From: an uncultured Paracoccus sp.
GTDB taxonomy: Bacteria; Pseudomonadota; Alphaproteobacteria; Rhodobacterales; Rhodobacteraceae
Direction of reading: 5' to 3'
DNA length: 64,000 nucleotides
Assembly (NCBI GenBank): GCA_934533075.1
Contig: CAKTBJ010000011.1
Span: forward strand, 5,069-69,068
Part shown: in pieces, positions 27,700-35,851 of the stretch
How positions within the stretch are numbered: the first letter of the stretch is position 1
Layout of the letters: every line of letters starts with the position of its first letter
Program-made: the position numbers and the translations under genes
Notes under the pieces: generated by a model
What the model was told of the DNA's origin: nothing
Databases searched by the model: none
Seen by the model: only the letters and a program-made list of their open reading frames with translations

Positions 27700-28065
27700 A
27701 TGACACCCGCCCGCATCCGGTGGATCATCACCTCGGTGTTCTTCCTGCCGGGCGGCTGGGCGCTGCTCTGGCCGCAGGGGGTGATCGACCTCACGCTGCT
27801 GCCCGAATATCGGGTTGGCACGCCGATCCTGCCCTTCGTCGTCGCCTGCTTCGGGGCGCAGGCGATGATCTCCGGCCTGTTCGCCGGTTTCAGCCGCTTC
27901 ACGAAGACCACCTTCCTGGCCTATGGGCTGGCGCTGATCCCGTTCCTTGTCTTCAACATCTGGTTCCTGCTGGTCGATCCGGTCTTTACCCGGCTGGGCT
28001 GGCTGGATGCGCTGGGCAATGCCGTCATGGCGGCGATGTGCGGACTGGGCTGGCGCCGGGTCTGA
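27700..28065 (+). CDS. Small integral membrane protein, unknown function
   Basis: A 121-residue hydrophobic protein with about four predicted membrane helices, at residues 7-27, 42-62, 70-95 and 100-118. I do not recognise the family. ATG 27700 is chosen because GGAGGCCGCC stands directly before it. An upstream extension in the same frame is poor in hydrophobic residues and unlikely. It lies 180 bp after the phosphatase gene and 102 bp before hslO; whether it belongs to either unit cannot be told. Confidence 0.65.
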   Translation: MTPARIRWIITSVFFLPGGWALLWPQGVIDLTLLPEYRVGTPILPFVVACFGAQAMISGLFAGFSRFTKTTFLAYGLALIPFLVFNIWFLLVDPVFTRLGWLDALGNAVMAAMCGLGWRRV

Positions 28066-28087
28066 GGCCGGCCCGCGCGCGCCGGCC

Positions 28088-28116
28088 CTTCCGGTTGCCG
28101 CCTCGCGCCCTATATT
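28088..28116 (+). promoter_or_regulatory. Possible promoter of the hslO unit
   Basis: A clear -10-like CCCTATATTGG (TATATT at 28111-28116) sits about 50 bp before hslO. Upstream, CTTCCGG at about 28088 could be a weak -35. The CTATAT form also resembles the alphaproteobacterial heat-shock sigma-32 -10, which would fit a heat-shock gene, but the -35 match is poor. Confidence 0.3.
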
Positions 28117-28167
28117 GGGGGGCAAAGGCCGCCTCCGCGCGGCCGGAATCATCATGCAAGGTCATCC

Positions 28168-29247
28168 ATGAGCCTGACGAATCGCATCGCCTGGGACGAT
28201 ACCGTCCTGCCCTTCCAACTCGACCGCTCCGGCCTGCGTGGGCGCGTGCTGCGCCTGGACGGGGCGCTGGACCATATCCTAGCCCGGCACGACTATCCCG
28301 CCCCGGTGGCGGCGATGGTGGCCGAGGTGGCGCTGCTGGCGGCGCTGATCGGTCCCACCGTCAAGCTGCGCTGGAAGCTGAGCCTCCAGGTGCGCGGCAA
28401 TGGCGCCATCCGCACGCTGGCCGCCGACTATTACGCCCCCGCCGAGGCGGGACGGCCCGCCCGTATCCGCGCCTGGGCCAGCTTCGACGCCGACCGCCTG
28501 GACGACCGCCCCGCCTTCGAGCAGATCGGCGAGGGCTATTTCGCCGTGCTGATCGACCAGGGCGCCGGCAACCTGCCGTATCAGGGCATCACGCCGCTGG
28601 CCGGCGGCTCGCTTTCCGCCTGCGCCGCCAGCTATTTCGCCCAGTCCGAGCAGCTGCCGACCCGGTTCGCGCTGGCCTATGGCCGCGCCCGCCTGAAGGG
28701 CGAGGCCGAGCAGTGGCGTGCCGGCGGCATCATGCTGCAAACCCTGCCGGCCACGCCGATGGAGGCCGCCGAGGCCAGCCGCGAGGGCGCGCTGATCGAG
28801 GCCGCCGACATCCTGCAAGGCGCCGAATCCGAGGACTGGAACCGCGCCAACATCCTGCTGGACACGGTGGAGGAGGTCGAGCTGATCGACCCCGACCTTG
28901 CGCCCACCGACCTGCTGCTGCGCCTGTTCCACGAGGAGGCGCCCCGCGTCTTCGACCCGCAGCCGGTGCAGTTCGGCTGTTCCTGCGGCGAGGACCGGGT
29001 GCGCAACACGCTGAGCATCTATTCGGCCAGGGACATCGGCCGCATGACCACCGATTCCGGCACGGTCACCGCCGATTGCCAGTTCTGCGGCGCGCATTAC
29101 GAGATGGACCCGCGTTCGCTGGGCTTCGAGGCCGAGGTGGACGAGGACGGCAACCCGCTGGATGCCGAGGCCCGCGCGGCGCTGCGCGAGGCGGCGCTGG
29201 GTGGCGGCCGGTCCGCCCCGGCGGCGGCTGCCGGTCAGGGGGCATGA
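28168..29247 (+). CDS. hslO: Redox-regulated chaperone Hsp33
   Basis: Hsp33 holds unfolding proteins during oxidative stress and is switched on by disulfide formation. The 359-residue protein has the N-terminal domain to about residue 235 and the C-terminal redox zinc site Cys271-x-Cys273 (GCSCGED) with Cys304-x2-Cys307 (DCQFCGAHY). It is longer than the ~290-residue E. coli protein, carrying an Ala-rich C-terminal tail of about 50 residues. It is the first gene of a tightly overlapping run of five, and its stop overlaps the next start (ATGA). Confidence 0.95.
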   Translation: MSLTNRIAWDDTVLPFQLDRSGLRGRVLRLDGALDHILARHDYPAPVAAMVAEVALLAALIGPTVKLRWKLSLQVRGNGAIRTLAADYYAPAEAGRPARIRAWASFDADRLDDRPAFEQIGEGYFAVLIDQGAGNLPYQGITPLAGGSLSACAASYFAQSEQLPTRFALAYGRARLKGEAEQWRAGGIMLQTLPATPMEAAEASREGALIEAADILQGAESEDWNRANILLDTVEEVELIDPDLAPTDLLLRLFHEEAPRVFDPQPVQFGCSCGEDRVRNTLSIYSARDIGRMTTDSGTVTADCQFCGAHYEMDPRSLGFEAEVDEDGNPLDAEARAALREAALGGGRSAPAAAAGQGA

Positions 29248-29837
29248 GCGAGGCCGATCTGCGCCGGCGCCTGCTGGCGGCGCTGGCGCAACCCGGCGAC
29301 GGCAGTTCGGATTTCGACCTGGTGGCCGAAAAGCCGCCTTTCGCCGCGCCGCGCCCGGCCGGGGTGCTGGCGGCGCTGCGCCCGGACGGCCGCATGATCC
29401 TGACCCGCCGGGCCAGCGGGCTGCGCCACCATCCCGGCCAGATCGCGCTGCCCGGCGGCAAGGTCGATCCCGGCGACGCCGATCCCACCGCCGCCGCCCT
29501 GCGCGAGGCCCATGAGGAGATCGGCCTGCCGCCCGGCCGGGTCGAGATCCTCGGCACCCTGCCGCCGCACCTGACCGTCACCGGCTTCTCGATGGTGCCG
29601 GTGCTGGGCCTGATCGACGGCGACTTCACCCCGGTGCCCGAGGCCGGCGAGGTCGCCGAGGCCTTCGCCGTGCCGCTGGACCATATCGCCGACCTGTCGA
29701 ACTATCGGATCGAGCGCCGGCTGTGGCGCGGCGACTGGCGGCCCTATCGCGTCGCGCCCTGGGGACCCTACTATATCTGGGGGGCGACGGCGCGGGTGCT
29801 GTATGGGCTGGCGCAGCGGCTGCGGGCGGCGGGCTGA
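29244..29837 (+). CDS. CoA pyrophosphatase-type Nudix hydrolase
   Basis: A 197-residue Nudix protein of the NudL/NUDT7 type, predicted to cleave CoA or its derivatives. Diagnostic features are the pre-box HHPGQIALPGG and the Nudix box GKVDPGDADPTAAALREAHE then EIGLP, with the extra residues in the box typical of the CoA subgroup. The TLPPHLTVTGFSMVPVLG segment is also family-like. ATG 29244 overlaps the hslO stop, and its own stop overlaps the cca start (TGATG), so all three are coupled in translation. Confidence 0.88.
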   Translation: MSEADLRRRLLAALAQPGDGSSDFDLVAEKPPFAAPRPAGVLAALRPDGRMILTRRASGLRHHPGQIALPGGKVDPGDADPTAAALREAHEEIGLPPGRVEILGTLPPHLTVTGFSMVPVLGLIDGDFTPVPEAGEVAEAFAVPLDHIADLSNYRIERRLWRGDWRPYRVAPWGPYYIWGATARVLYGLAQRLRAAG

Positions 29838-30997
29838 TGCGGCTGGCGGCGGGGTTTCTGGACGATCCCGGCCTGCAAAGGGTGCTGGCGCTGCTGGATG
29901 GCGCCGGGCATCGCGGGCTGGTCGTCGGCGGCGCGGTGCGCAATGCGCTGCTGGGCCGGGATGTGACCGACCTCGACCTGGCCACCGATGCGCGGCCGGA
30001 GGCCGTGATGGCGCTGGCCGCGGGGGTCGGGCTGCGCGCCGTGCCCACCGGCATCGCGCATGGCACGGTGACGCTGATCGCCAACGGCACCCCCTTCGAG
30101 ATCACCACCTTTCGCCGCGATGTCGCCACCGACGGCCGCCGCGCCACGGTCGCCTTCACCACCGCGCTGGCCGAGGATGCGGCCCGGCGCGACTTTACCA
30201 TGAACGCGCTTTATGCCGATGCCGCCGGCGCGGTCATCGACCCGCTGGGCGAGGGGCTGGCCGACCTGCGCGCCGGCCGGCTGCGCTTTGTCGGCGACCC
30301 CGATGCCCGCATCCGCGAGGACTATCTGCGCATCCTGCGCTTTTTCCGCTTCCACGCCCATTACGGCCGCCCCGGTCGGGCCGATGCGGCCGCGCTGGCG
30401 GCCTGCGCGGCCGGGCGCGCGGGGCTGGCCCGCATCTCGCCCGAGCGGATCGGGGCCGAGATGCGCAAGCTGCTGGCCGCGCCCGATCCCTGCGAATCGC
30501 TGAAGCTGATGCGCGAGGCCGGGGTGCTGGCGCAGGTGCTGCCCGGCGCCGATGTCGGCGCCATGCCCGGCCTGATCGCGGCGGAATCGGCGGCGGGCGC
30601 CCCGCCGGACTGGCGGCGGCGGCTGCGGGCGCTCGATGCGCCCGAGGCGGCGACGCTGCTGCGCCTGTCGCGGGCCGAGACCCTGCACCTGCGCCGCCTC
30701 GCGGAGGCGCAGGACATGGGCGCCGCCGCCGCCGCCTTCCATCTTGGCCCCGACCTCGCCCGCGACGGCGTGCTGCTGGCCGAGGCTGCCGGCCGCGCCC
30801 CGCCGCCGGACTGGCCGGCCCTGATCGCGGTGGCAGAACCGCTGCCCGTCACCGCCGCCGACCTCGCGCCGCTGTCCGGCCCGGCGCTGGGCGCGGCGCT
30901 GAAACGCGCGCAAGCGGCCTGGATCGAATCGGGCTTTCGCGCCGCACCCGCCGACCTGATCGCGCGGGCACTGGAAACCGGCGGCGGCAAGGCATAG
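29837..30997 (+). CDS. cca: CCA tRNA nucleotidyltransferase / poly(A) polymerase family
   Basis: Adds or repairs the 3' CCA end of tRNA. The 386-residue class II nucleotidyltransferase shows VVGGAVRNALLGR, the metal-binding pair in DLDLAT, FEITTFRRD, RRDFTMNALY, and the RIREDYLRILRFFRFHAHYG stretch of the neck. The gene position (after a CoA-type Nudix gene) is common in Rhodobacterales. Poly(A) polymerase activity cannot be excluded, but the size and alphaproteobacterial context favour CCA addition. The start at 29837 overlaps the previous stop by one base. Confidence 0.92.
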   Translation: MRLAAGFLDDPGLQRVLALLDGAGHRGLVVGGAVRNALLGRDVTDLDLATDARPEAVMALAAGVGLRAVPTGIAHGTVTLIANGTPFEITTFRRDVATDGRRATVAFTTALAEDAARRDFTMNALYADAAGAVIDPLGEGLADLRAGRLRFVGDPDARIREDYLRILRFFRFHAHYGRPGRADAAALAACAAGRAGLARISPERIGAEMRKLLAAPDPCESLKLMREAGVLAQVLPGADVGAMPGLIAAESAAGAPPDWRRRLRALDAPEAATLLRLSRAETLHLRRLAEAQDMGAAAAAFHLGPDLARDGVLLAEAAGRAPPPDWPALIAVAEPLPVTAADLAPLSGPALGAALKRAQAAWIESGFRAAPADLIARALETGGGKA

Positions 30998-31006
30998 TTG
31001 GGCTGG

Positions 31007-32863
31007 ATGCTGCACGCCCGTTTCGCCCGCATGATCGACGCCTTCCGCCCCGCGGACGGCCCGCCGCCCCGCAGCCTGCTGGCCTTTTTCGGCTGGTGCC
31101 TGCGCGGCAGCCGCAAGGGGCTGACGGTCGCCGCCGGCGCCTCTGCGCTGGCCGGCGCGGCGGATGTGGTCGCGGCGGCGCTGCTGGGCATGGTGGTCGA
31201 TTCGATCACCACCTCCGGGCGCGAGGGCGTATGGGCGGACAATCTGGGCATCATCCTGCTGTTCGCCGGCTTCTTCCTGATCGTGCGGCCGGCGATCTCG
31301 GGCCTCTCCACCGCCTCGTCCAGCGTGATCGTGGGGCCGAACGTGCTGCCCCTGGTGCTGTCGCGGCTGCATCGCTGGACGATGGGCCAGTCTGTCAGCT
31401 TCTTCGACAACGACTTCGCCGGCCGCATCGCGCAAAAGCAGATGCAGACGGCGCGGGCGGTCACGGATGTGGCCTCCGAGATGGTCAACACCGTCACCTT
31501 CGCGCTGGCGGCGGTGCTGGGTTCGGCCATGTTCCTGATCGGCGTCGATCTGGTCGGGGCCATCGCGCTGGTGCTGTGGCTGGGCGCCTATGTCGCGCTG
31601 ATCCGGTTTTTCCTGCCCCGCATCCGCGAGCGTTCGGCTCGCCGCGCCTCGGCCCGCGCGATGGTGACCGGGCAGGTCGTCGACACCATCACCAACATCA
31701 AGACCGTCAAGCTGTTCGCCCATGCCGAGCACGAGGACCGCGCCGCCCTGGGCGCCATGATGGGCTTTCGCGAGCGCGCGCTGGATTTCGGCGTGGTCAG
31801 CACGCATTTCCGCGTGGCGCTGATGGGGCTGTCCGGCGTGCTGCCGGTGCTGCTGGTCGGGCTGTCGGTCTCGCTGTGGCAGCGGGGGATGGCGACGGCG
31901 GGCGACGTGGCCGCCGCCGGCGCGATCTCGATGCGTCTGGCGCAGATGACCGGCTGGGTCAGCATGGCGCTGATGTCGATGTGGGGCAGTATCGGCGAGG
32001 TCGAGGACGGCATGCGCACCCTGGCCCCGCCGCATGACCTGGCCGACGCGCCCGATGCCGGCCGGCTGGGCCGGGTCAGCGGCCGGATGGATTTCGACCA
32101 TGTGGATTTCACCTATGGCCGGGGCGAGGGCGGGGTGCAGGACCTGGACCTGCATGTCGCGCCGGGCGAGCGGGTGGGCATCGTCGGCGCCTCCGGGGCC
32201 GGCAAGTCCACGCTGGTCGCGCTGCTGCTGCGGCTCTACGACGTGGAAAAGGGCGCGATCCGGCTGGACGGCCACGATCTGCGCGACGTGACGCAGGAAA
32301 GCCTGCGCCGCAATATCGGCATGGTCACGCAGGAAACCGCGCTGTTCAACCGCTCGGCGCGCGAGAATATCCTTTACGGCCGCCCCGACGCCACCGAGGC
32401 CGAGATGATCGCCGCCGCCCGCGCCGCCGAGGCGCATGAGTTCATCCTCGGGCTGAAGGACAACGCCGGGCGCACCGGCTACGAGGCGCATCTGGGCGAG
32501 CGGGGGGTCAAGCTGTCGGGCGGGCAGCGCCAGCGGATCGCGCTGGCCCGCGCCTTCATCAAGGATGCGCCGATCCTGGTGCTGGACGAGGCCACCAGCG
32601 CGCTGGACAGCGAGGTCGAGGCCGCGATCCAGCAGGCGCTGGGCCGGGTGATGACCGGCAAGACCGTGCTGGCCATCGCGCACCGCCTGTCCACCATCGC
32701 CGAGATGGACCGCATCATCGTCATGGACCAGGGCCGCATCGTCGAGCAGGGCAGCCATGCCGAATTGCTGGCGCTTGGCGGCCTCTATGCGCGCTACTGG
32801 TCGCGGCAGTCGGGCGGCTTCCTGGGCACCGATCCCGATCTGGACACGGCGGCGGGCGCATGA
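31007..32863 (+). CDS. ABC exporter, fused membrane and ATPase domains
   Basis: A 618-residue half-transporter of the ABCB/MsbA-like type. Six membrane helices are expected between about residues 35 and 320, including LIVRPAISGLS and the coupling region FFDNDFAGRIAQKQMQTARA. The ATPase domain has Walker A GASGAGKST near 394, the signature LSGGQRQRIALARA near 504, Walker B ILVLDEATSALD and the H-loop AHRLST. It probably works as a homodimer. The substrate is unknown; lipid or drug export is possible. ATG 31007 is used; a TTG at 30998 could extend it by three residues. It overlaps the methyltransferase gene by 4 nt. Confidence 0.9.
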   Translation: MLHARFARMIDAFRPADGPPPRSLLAFFGWCLRGSRKGLTVAAGASALAGAADVVAAALLGMVVDSITTSGREGVWADNLGIILLFAGFFLIVRPAISGLSTASSSVIVGPNVLPLVLSRLHRWTMGQSVSFFDNDFAGRIAQKQMQTARAVTDVASEMVNTVTFALAAVLGSAMFLIGVDLVGAIALVLWLGAYVALIRFFLPRIRERSARRASARAMVTGQVVDTITNIKTVKLFAHAEHEDRAALGAMMGFRERALDFGVVSTHFRVALMGLSGVLPVLLVGLSVSLWQRGMATAGDVAAAGAISMRLAQMTGWVSMALMSMWGSIGEVEDGMRTLAPPHDLADAPDAGRLGRVSGRMDFDHVDFTYGRGEGGVQDLDLHVAPGERVGIVGASGAGKSTLVALLLRLYDVEKGAIRLDGHDLRDVTQESLRRNIGMVTQETALFNRSARENILYGRPDATEAEMIAAARAAEAHEFILGLKDNAGRTGYEAHLGERGVKLSGGQRQRIALARAFIKDAPILVLDEATSALDSEVEAAIQQALGRVMTGKTVLAIAHRLSTIAEMDRIIVMDQGRIVEQGSHAELLALGGLYARYWSRQSGGFLGTDPDLDTAAGA

Positions 32864-34113
32864 GCCTGTGGCAGGTCGAACGGCTGGGCCGGCGCGGCGA
32901 CGGCGTGGCGGTGGACGCCGCCGGTGCCCGCGCGCTGGCGCCGCTGACCCTGCCGGGCGAGGCGATCGAGGGCGAGGCCGTCCCCGCCGGTGGCGGCCTG
33001 GCCCGCATTGCCCAGCCGCGCATCGTGACGCCCTCGCCGCAGCGGGTGGCGGCGCCCTGCCGGCATTTCCGGGCCTGCGGCGGCTGTGCGCTGATGCATG
33101 CCTCGGATGATTTCGTGGCCGGCTGGAAGGTCGAGGTGGTCGAGCAGGCCCTTGTCGCGCAAGGCATCGCCGTGCGCGCCACGGGGCTGGCGACCTCGCC
33201 CGCGCGGTCGCGCCGGCGGGCGGTGCTGGCGGGGCGGCGGCTGAAATCCGGGCCGGTGGTCGGGTTCCATGCGCGGGCCTCGGACCAGCTGGTGCCGATC
33301 GCGGATTGCATGGTGCTGCGCCCGGCGATCATGGCGGCGCTGCCCGACCTGCGCGCTCTGACCGGCCTCGTCGCCGCGCGCGGGCAGGAGGTGGGCATCA
33401 GCGTGACCGAGACCGAAACGGGCCTCGACATCGCGCTCCGCGGTGGCAAGGCGGTGGATGCGGCGCTGGTGGCCGAACTGGCCGCTCTGGCGGCGCGCGC
33501 CGGCTGGGCGCGGATCAGCTGGGGCGGCGCGGGGCAGGGCGAGGGGCTGACCCGGCGCGCGCCCGTGCTGGCGCTGGGCCGGGTGCGGGTGGTGCCGCCG
33601 CCGGCGGCGTTTCTTCAGGCCACGGCCGAGGGCGAGGCCGCCCTGCGCGCCGTCGTGCTGGAGGGGGTCGCGGGCGCCCGGCGGGTGGCGGACCTCTATT
33701 GCGGCATCGGCACCTTCGCGCTGCCCATCGCCGCGCGTGCCGAGGTGCATGGCGTCGAGGGGCTGGCCCCGGCGCTGAAGGCGCTGGACGCCGCCTGGCG
33801 CGCGGCGCCGGGCCTGCAACGGGTCACGACCGAGGCCCGCGACCTCGCCCGCCGGCCGCTGCTGGCCGACGAGCTGGCCCGGTTCGACGCCGTGGTGGTC
33901 GATCCGCCGCGCGCCGGGGCCGAGGCGCAGGCGCAGGCCCTTGCGCAATCGCGGGTCGGGCGGATCGTCTGGGTCTCCTGCGATCCGGTGCCATTCGCCC
34001 GCGACATGCGCATCCTGACCGGCGCCGGTTATCGGATCGAAAGCCTGCGCGTGGTCGATCAATTCCGCTGGTCGCCGCATGTCGAAATGGTTTGCATTCT
34101 AAACAAATACTAG
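32860..34113 (+). CDS. RNA m5U methyltransferase of the RlmD/TrmA family
   Basis: A 417-residue SAM-dependent enzyme that should methylate uridine C5 in 23S rRNA (or tRNA). It has a short TRAM-like N-terminus, and an iron-sulfur cluster set with Cys67, Cys73 and Cys76 plus a later Cys in PIADCMVLRP. The SAM motif is VADLYCGIGTFALP, then VVDPPRAG, and the catalytic Cys lies in VSCDPVPFARD. It is shorter than RlmD of E. coli, as common in Rhodobacterales. Which uridine is modified cannot be seen. It is the last gene of the hslO run. Confidence 0.88.
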   Translation: MSLWQVERLGRRGDGVAVDAAGARALAPLTLPGEAIEGEAVPAGGGLARIAQPRIVTPSPQRVAAPCRHFRACGGCALMHASDDFVAGWKVEVVEQALVAQGIAVRATGLATSPARSRRRAVLAGRRLKSGPVVGFHARASDQLVPIADCMVLRPAIMAALPDLRALTGLVAARGQEVGISVTETETGLDIALRGGKAVDAALVAELAALAARAGWARISWGGAGQGEGLTRRAPVLALGRVRVVPPPAAFLQATAEGEAALRAVVLEGVAGARRVADLYCGIGTFALPIAARAEVHGVEGLAPALKALDAAWRAAPGLQRVTTEARDLARRPLLADELARFDAVVVDPPRAGAEAQAQALAQSRVGRIVWVSCDPVPFARDMRILTGAGYRIESLRVVDQFRWSPHVEMVCILNKY

Positions 34114-34182
34114 GCGCTGCCCCGCCTCCCGTGGTAAAGCCTGCGGAAAGCAAATCGCGAAACGCGACGATTCGGGGCAGTG

Positions 34183-34716
34183 ATGATTCGGGTATTCCGT
34201 GCATTTCTCGGTGCGGCCATTCTGGCCGCCCTGGCCGCCTGCGGTGGGGCGGAGCCTGACGGTCCGCCGGCCTCGGCCAACAAGTTCCGCGACTATTACG
34301 GCCCGCGCGTGACCCAGGTGGTGGTCAACAAGGGCCAGCGGCGCATGTATCTGATGCATGGGCAGGAGGTGCTGAAGCAGTATCGCATCGACCTCGGCTT
34401 CCAGCCGGCCGGGCACAAGACCCGCGAGGGCGACGGCAAGACGCCGGAAGGGGTCTATTTCATCGACCGGATGAATCCGTCCTCCAGCTATCACCTGTCG
34501 CTGGGCGTATCCTATCCCAATCCCGCGGATCGGGAGCGTGCGCGGCTGATGGGGGTTTCTCCGGGCGGCGACATCATGGTCCACGGCCGCGGCCGCTATG
34601 GCAATGCGGTCGGGAAAAAGGACTGGACCGCCGGCTGCATCGCGGTCAGCGACGGCGAGATCGAGGAGATCTACGCCATGCTGCGCCCCGGCGTGCCCAT
34701 CGTCATCTATCCCTGA
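34183..34716 (+). CDS. L,D-transpeptidase family lipoprotein
   Basis: A 177-residue exported protein with a lipoprotein signal (LAALAAC; lipidated Cys near residue 20) and a YkuD domain. The catalytic motif reads HGRGRYGNAVGKKDWTAGC, with the active Cys at about 152 in GCIAVSDGEIEEIY. L,D-transpeptidases make 3-3 peptidoglycan cross-links or attach proteins to the wall; in this short, single-domain murein subgroup the role is not fixed. An in-frame GTG three bases earlier (34180) is an alternative start. It follows the hslO run by 66 bp. Confidence 0.86.
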   Translation: MIRVFRAFLGAAILAALAACGGAEPDGPPASANKFRDYYGPRVTQVVVNKGQRRMYLMHGQEVLKQYRIDLGFQPAGHKTREGDGKTPEGVYFIDRMNPSSSYHLSLGVSYPNPADRERARLMGVSPGGDIMVHGRGRYGNAVGKKDWTAGCIAVSDGEIEEIYAMLRPGVPIVIYP

Positions 34717-34776
34717 CGGGCGGGTTGTGGGGGTGAATGGCGCCGCCGCCCCTCCCTGACGGGGACGTGGGCAAAT

Positions 34777-34796
34777 GGTGCGTGTGAACACGCACC
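34777..34796. repeat. GGTGCGTGT palindrome, copy 2
   Basis: GGTGCGTGT-GA-ACACGCACC, a perfect 9 bp stem, followed by CTAC as in the copy at 39509. Confidence 0.8.
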
Positions 34797-34873
34797 CTAC
34801 GGTGCCCCGCCGAAATCCGATGCCTCTCCGTTCTCCCGCGCTTCGCGGGATTGCGGCGCCTCGGCGGCCGCAG

Positions 34874-34893
34874 GGTGCGTGCTCACACGCACC
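34874..34893. repeat. GGTGCGTG palindrome, copy 3
   Basis: GGTGCGTG-CTCA-CACGCACC, an 8 bp stem with a four-base centre. It lies 22 bp before the DnaA-box-like element at 34916, in the same order as at 23414. Confidence 0.78.
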
Positions 34894-34915
34894 GTCCCGC
34901 CTCGCGCCCCGACGA

Positions 34916-34977
34916 CCACGCAGACTTATCCACGCCCGGAGACCCCCACAGGAGTCGGAGGGGGTGGGTAAGTCGGG
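34916..34977 (-). repeat. Inverted-repeat intergenic element with DnaA-box-like arms, copy C
   Basis: Reverse-oriented copy from CCACGCAGACTTATCCACG to GTGGGTAAGTCGGG. Nearly identical to copy B at 23457. Confidence 0.85.
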
Positions 34978-34995
34978 CCACAGGCGCCGCGCCAT

Positions 34996-35022
34996 GAAAA
35001 AGCCCGCCTTGCGACGGGCTTT
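34996..35022 (-). terminator. Terminator of the CAP-domain gene
   Basis: Read on the minus strand: AAAGCCCG (35022-35015), an 8-base loop, CGGGCTTT (35006-34999) continuing as TTTC. A short stem with a T tail, about 25 bp after the stop codon. Confidence 0.65.
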
Positions 35023-35048
35023 CGGCCTTGCGGGGCGGCGCGCCGCGA

Positions 35049-35561
35049 TCAGGAGGCGGTCAGCAGCACCCACCAGATCTTGCGCGACGGCTCCTGATAC
35101 CACGACACGCCCAGCGCCCGCGCGGTCGGGTCCATGATGATGTCGCGGGTATCGCGCGAGGCCATCCAGGCGTTCAGCGTCGCCATGTCGTTCTCGTAGC
35201 TTTCCGAGATCGCCTCGCCCACCAGCACGCCCGGATAGCCGGCGCGGCGCACGCGGTCCGGCGGCGACGAGCCGTCCGAGCCGAAATGCCAGGCCCGGTT
35301 CTGCGCCGCCATGTCGCGCGCATGCGCCAGCGCGGCATTGCCCAGCGCGGGGTCCAGCACCAGCGGCCCCAGCCCGCTTTGCGCGCGCAGCTGGTTGACC
35401 TGCGCCAGCACGCGCGGCGCGATCTGGGTGGCCTCGCGGGCGGTGATGGTATAGGCGACCGGCAGCGGCTGGCCGTCGGGACCGAGTTCCGGCGCGGGCG
35501 CGGTGGCGCAGGCGGCCAGCAGCAGGGCGCCGGCCAGCGCGAGGGCAGAGCGTTTCATCAT
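35049..35561 (-). CDS. CAP/SCP-domain lipoprotein
   Basis: A 170-residue protein with a lipoprotein signal (GALLLAAC, Cys near 19) and one CAP (SCP/PR-1) domain. Typical helices are visible: VLAQVNQLRAQSGLGPL, DPALGNAALAHARDMA, then HFGSDGSSPPDRVRRAGY with the first conserved His, and GEAISESYENDMATLNAWM. The C-terminal part ALGVSWY...WWVLLTA matches the terminal strands. Function of bacterial CAP proteins is mostly unknown; lipid binding or wall association is suspected. ATG 35561 follows GGTGAG; an ATG 3 nt later is equally possible. Confidence 0.85.
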   Translation of the reverse strand: MMKRSALALAGALLLAACATAPAPELGPDGQPLPVAYTITAREATQIAPRVLAQVNQLRAQSGLGPLVLDPALGNAALAHARDMAAQNRAWHFGSDGSSPPDRVRRAGYPGVLVGEAISESYENDMATLNAWMASRDTRDIIMDPTARALGVSWYQEPSRKIWWVLLTAS

Positions 35562-35603
35562 CGGCTCACCGTCCTTCATGAGTCTTGTTTTGCTTGACCC
35601 GAT

Positions 35604-35632
35604 CCGATAGCGAAACCGGCCCCCGGCTTCAA
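35604..35632 (-). promoter_or_regulatory. Promoter of the CAP-domain gene
   Basis: On the minus strand TTGAAG (35627-35632), a 17 bp spacer and TATCGG (35604-35609). It lies about 43 bp before the start codon. Confidence 0.5.
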
Positions 35633-35851
35633 ACGCAACCACTGCAATTTCGCGTGAGAATGCCGTTCTGTGGCCCGCCTGCTGCACCTTTCCGGCAAAT
35701 TCCGTGCCAGACTGGCTTATGACGCCGGTTTGAATTGCTCCAGGGCGGCGGCGGATATACGCGCAGGATCAGCACGGCCTCGCTCGGGCGGGGCCGGTGG
35801 ATACAGCCAAGGCCGCGCCCCCCGAGGCAAGACGGCCGAATTGAGGAGACG

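Larger units (their letters stand above)
34717..35048. other. 332 bp repeat-rich intergenic region
   Basis: No gene. It holds two GTGCGTGT palindromes, one copy of the DnaA-box-like element, and the terminator of the CAP-domain gene. The remaining sequence (34797-34870) is unremarkable. Confidence 0.7.

Noticed and set aside
34717..35048. Region considered as a replication origin because of DnaA-box-like sites.
   Set aside because: Only one element copy, no AT-rich unwinding stretch, no dnaA, hemE or rpmH nearby; similar elements occur in three other gaps.
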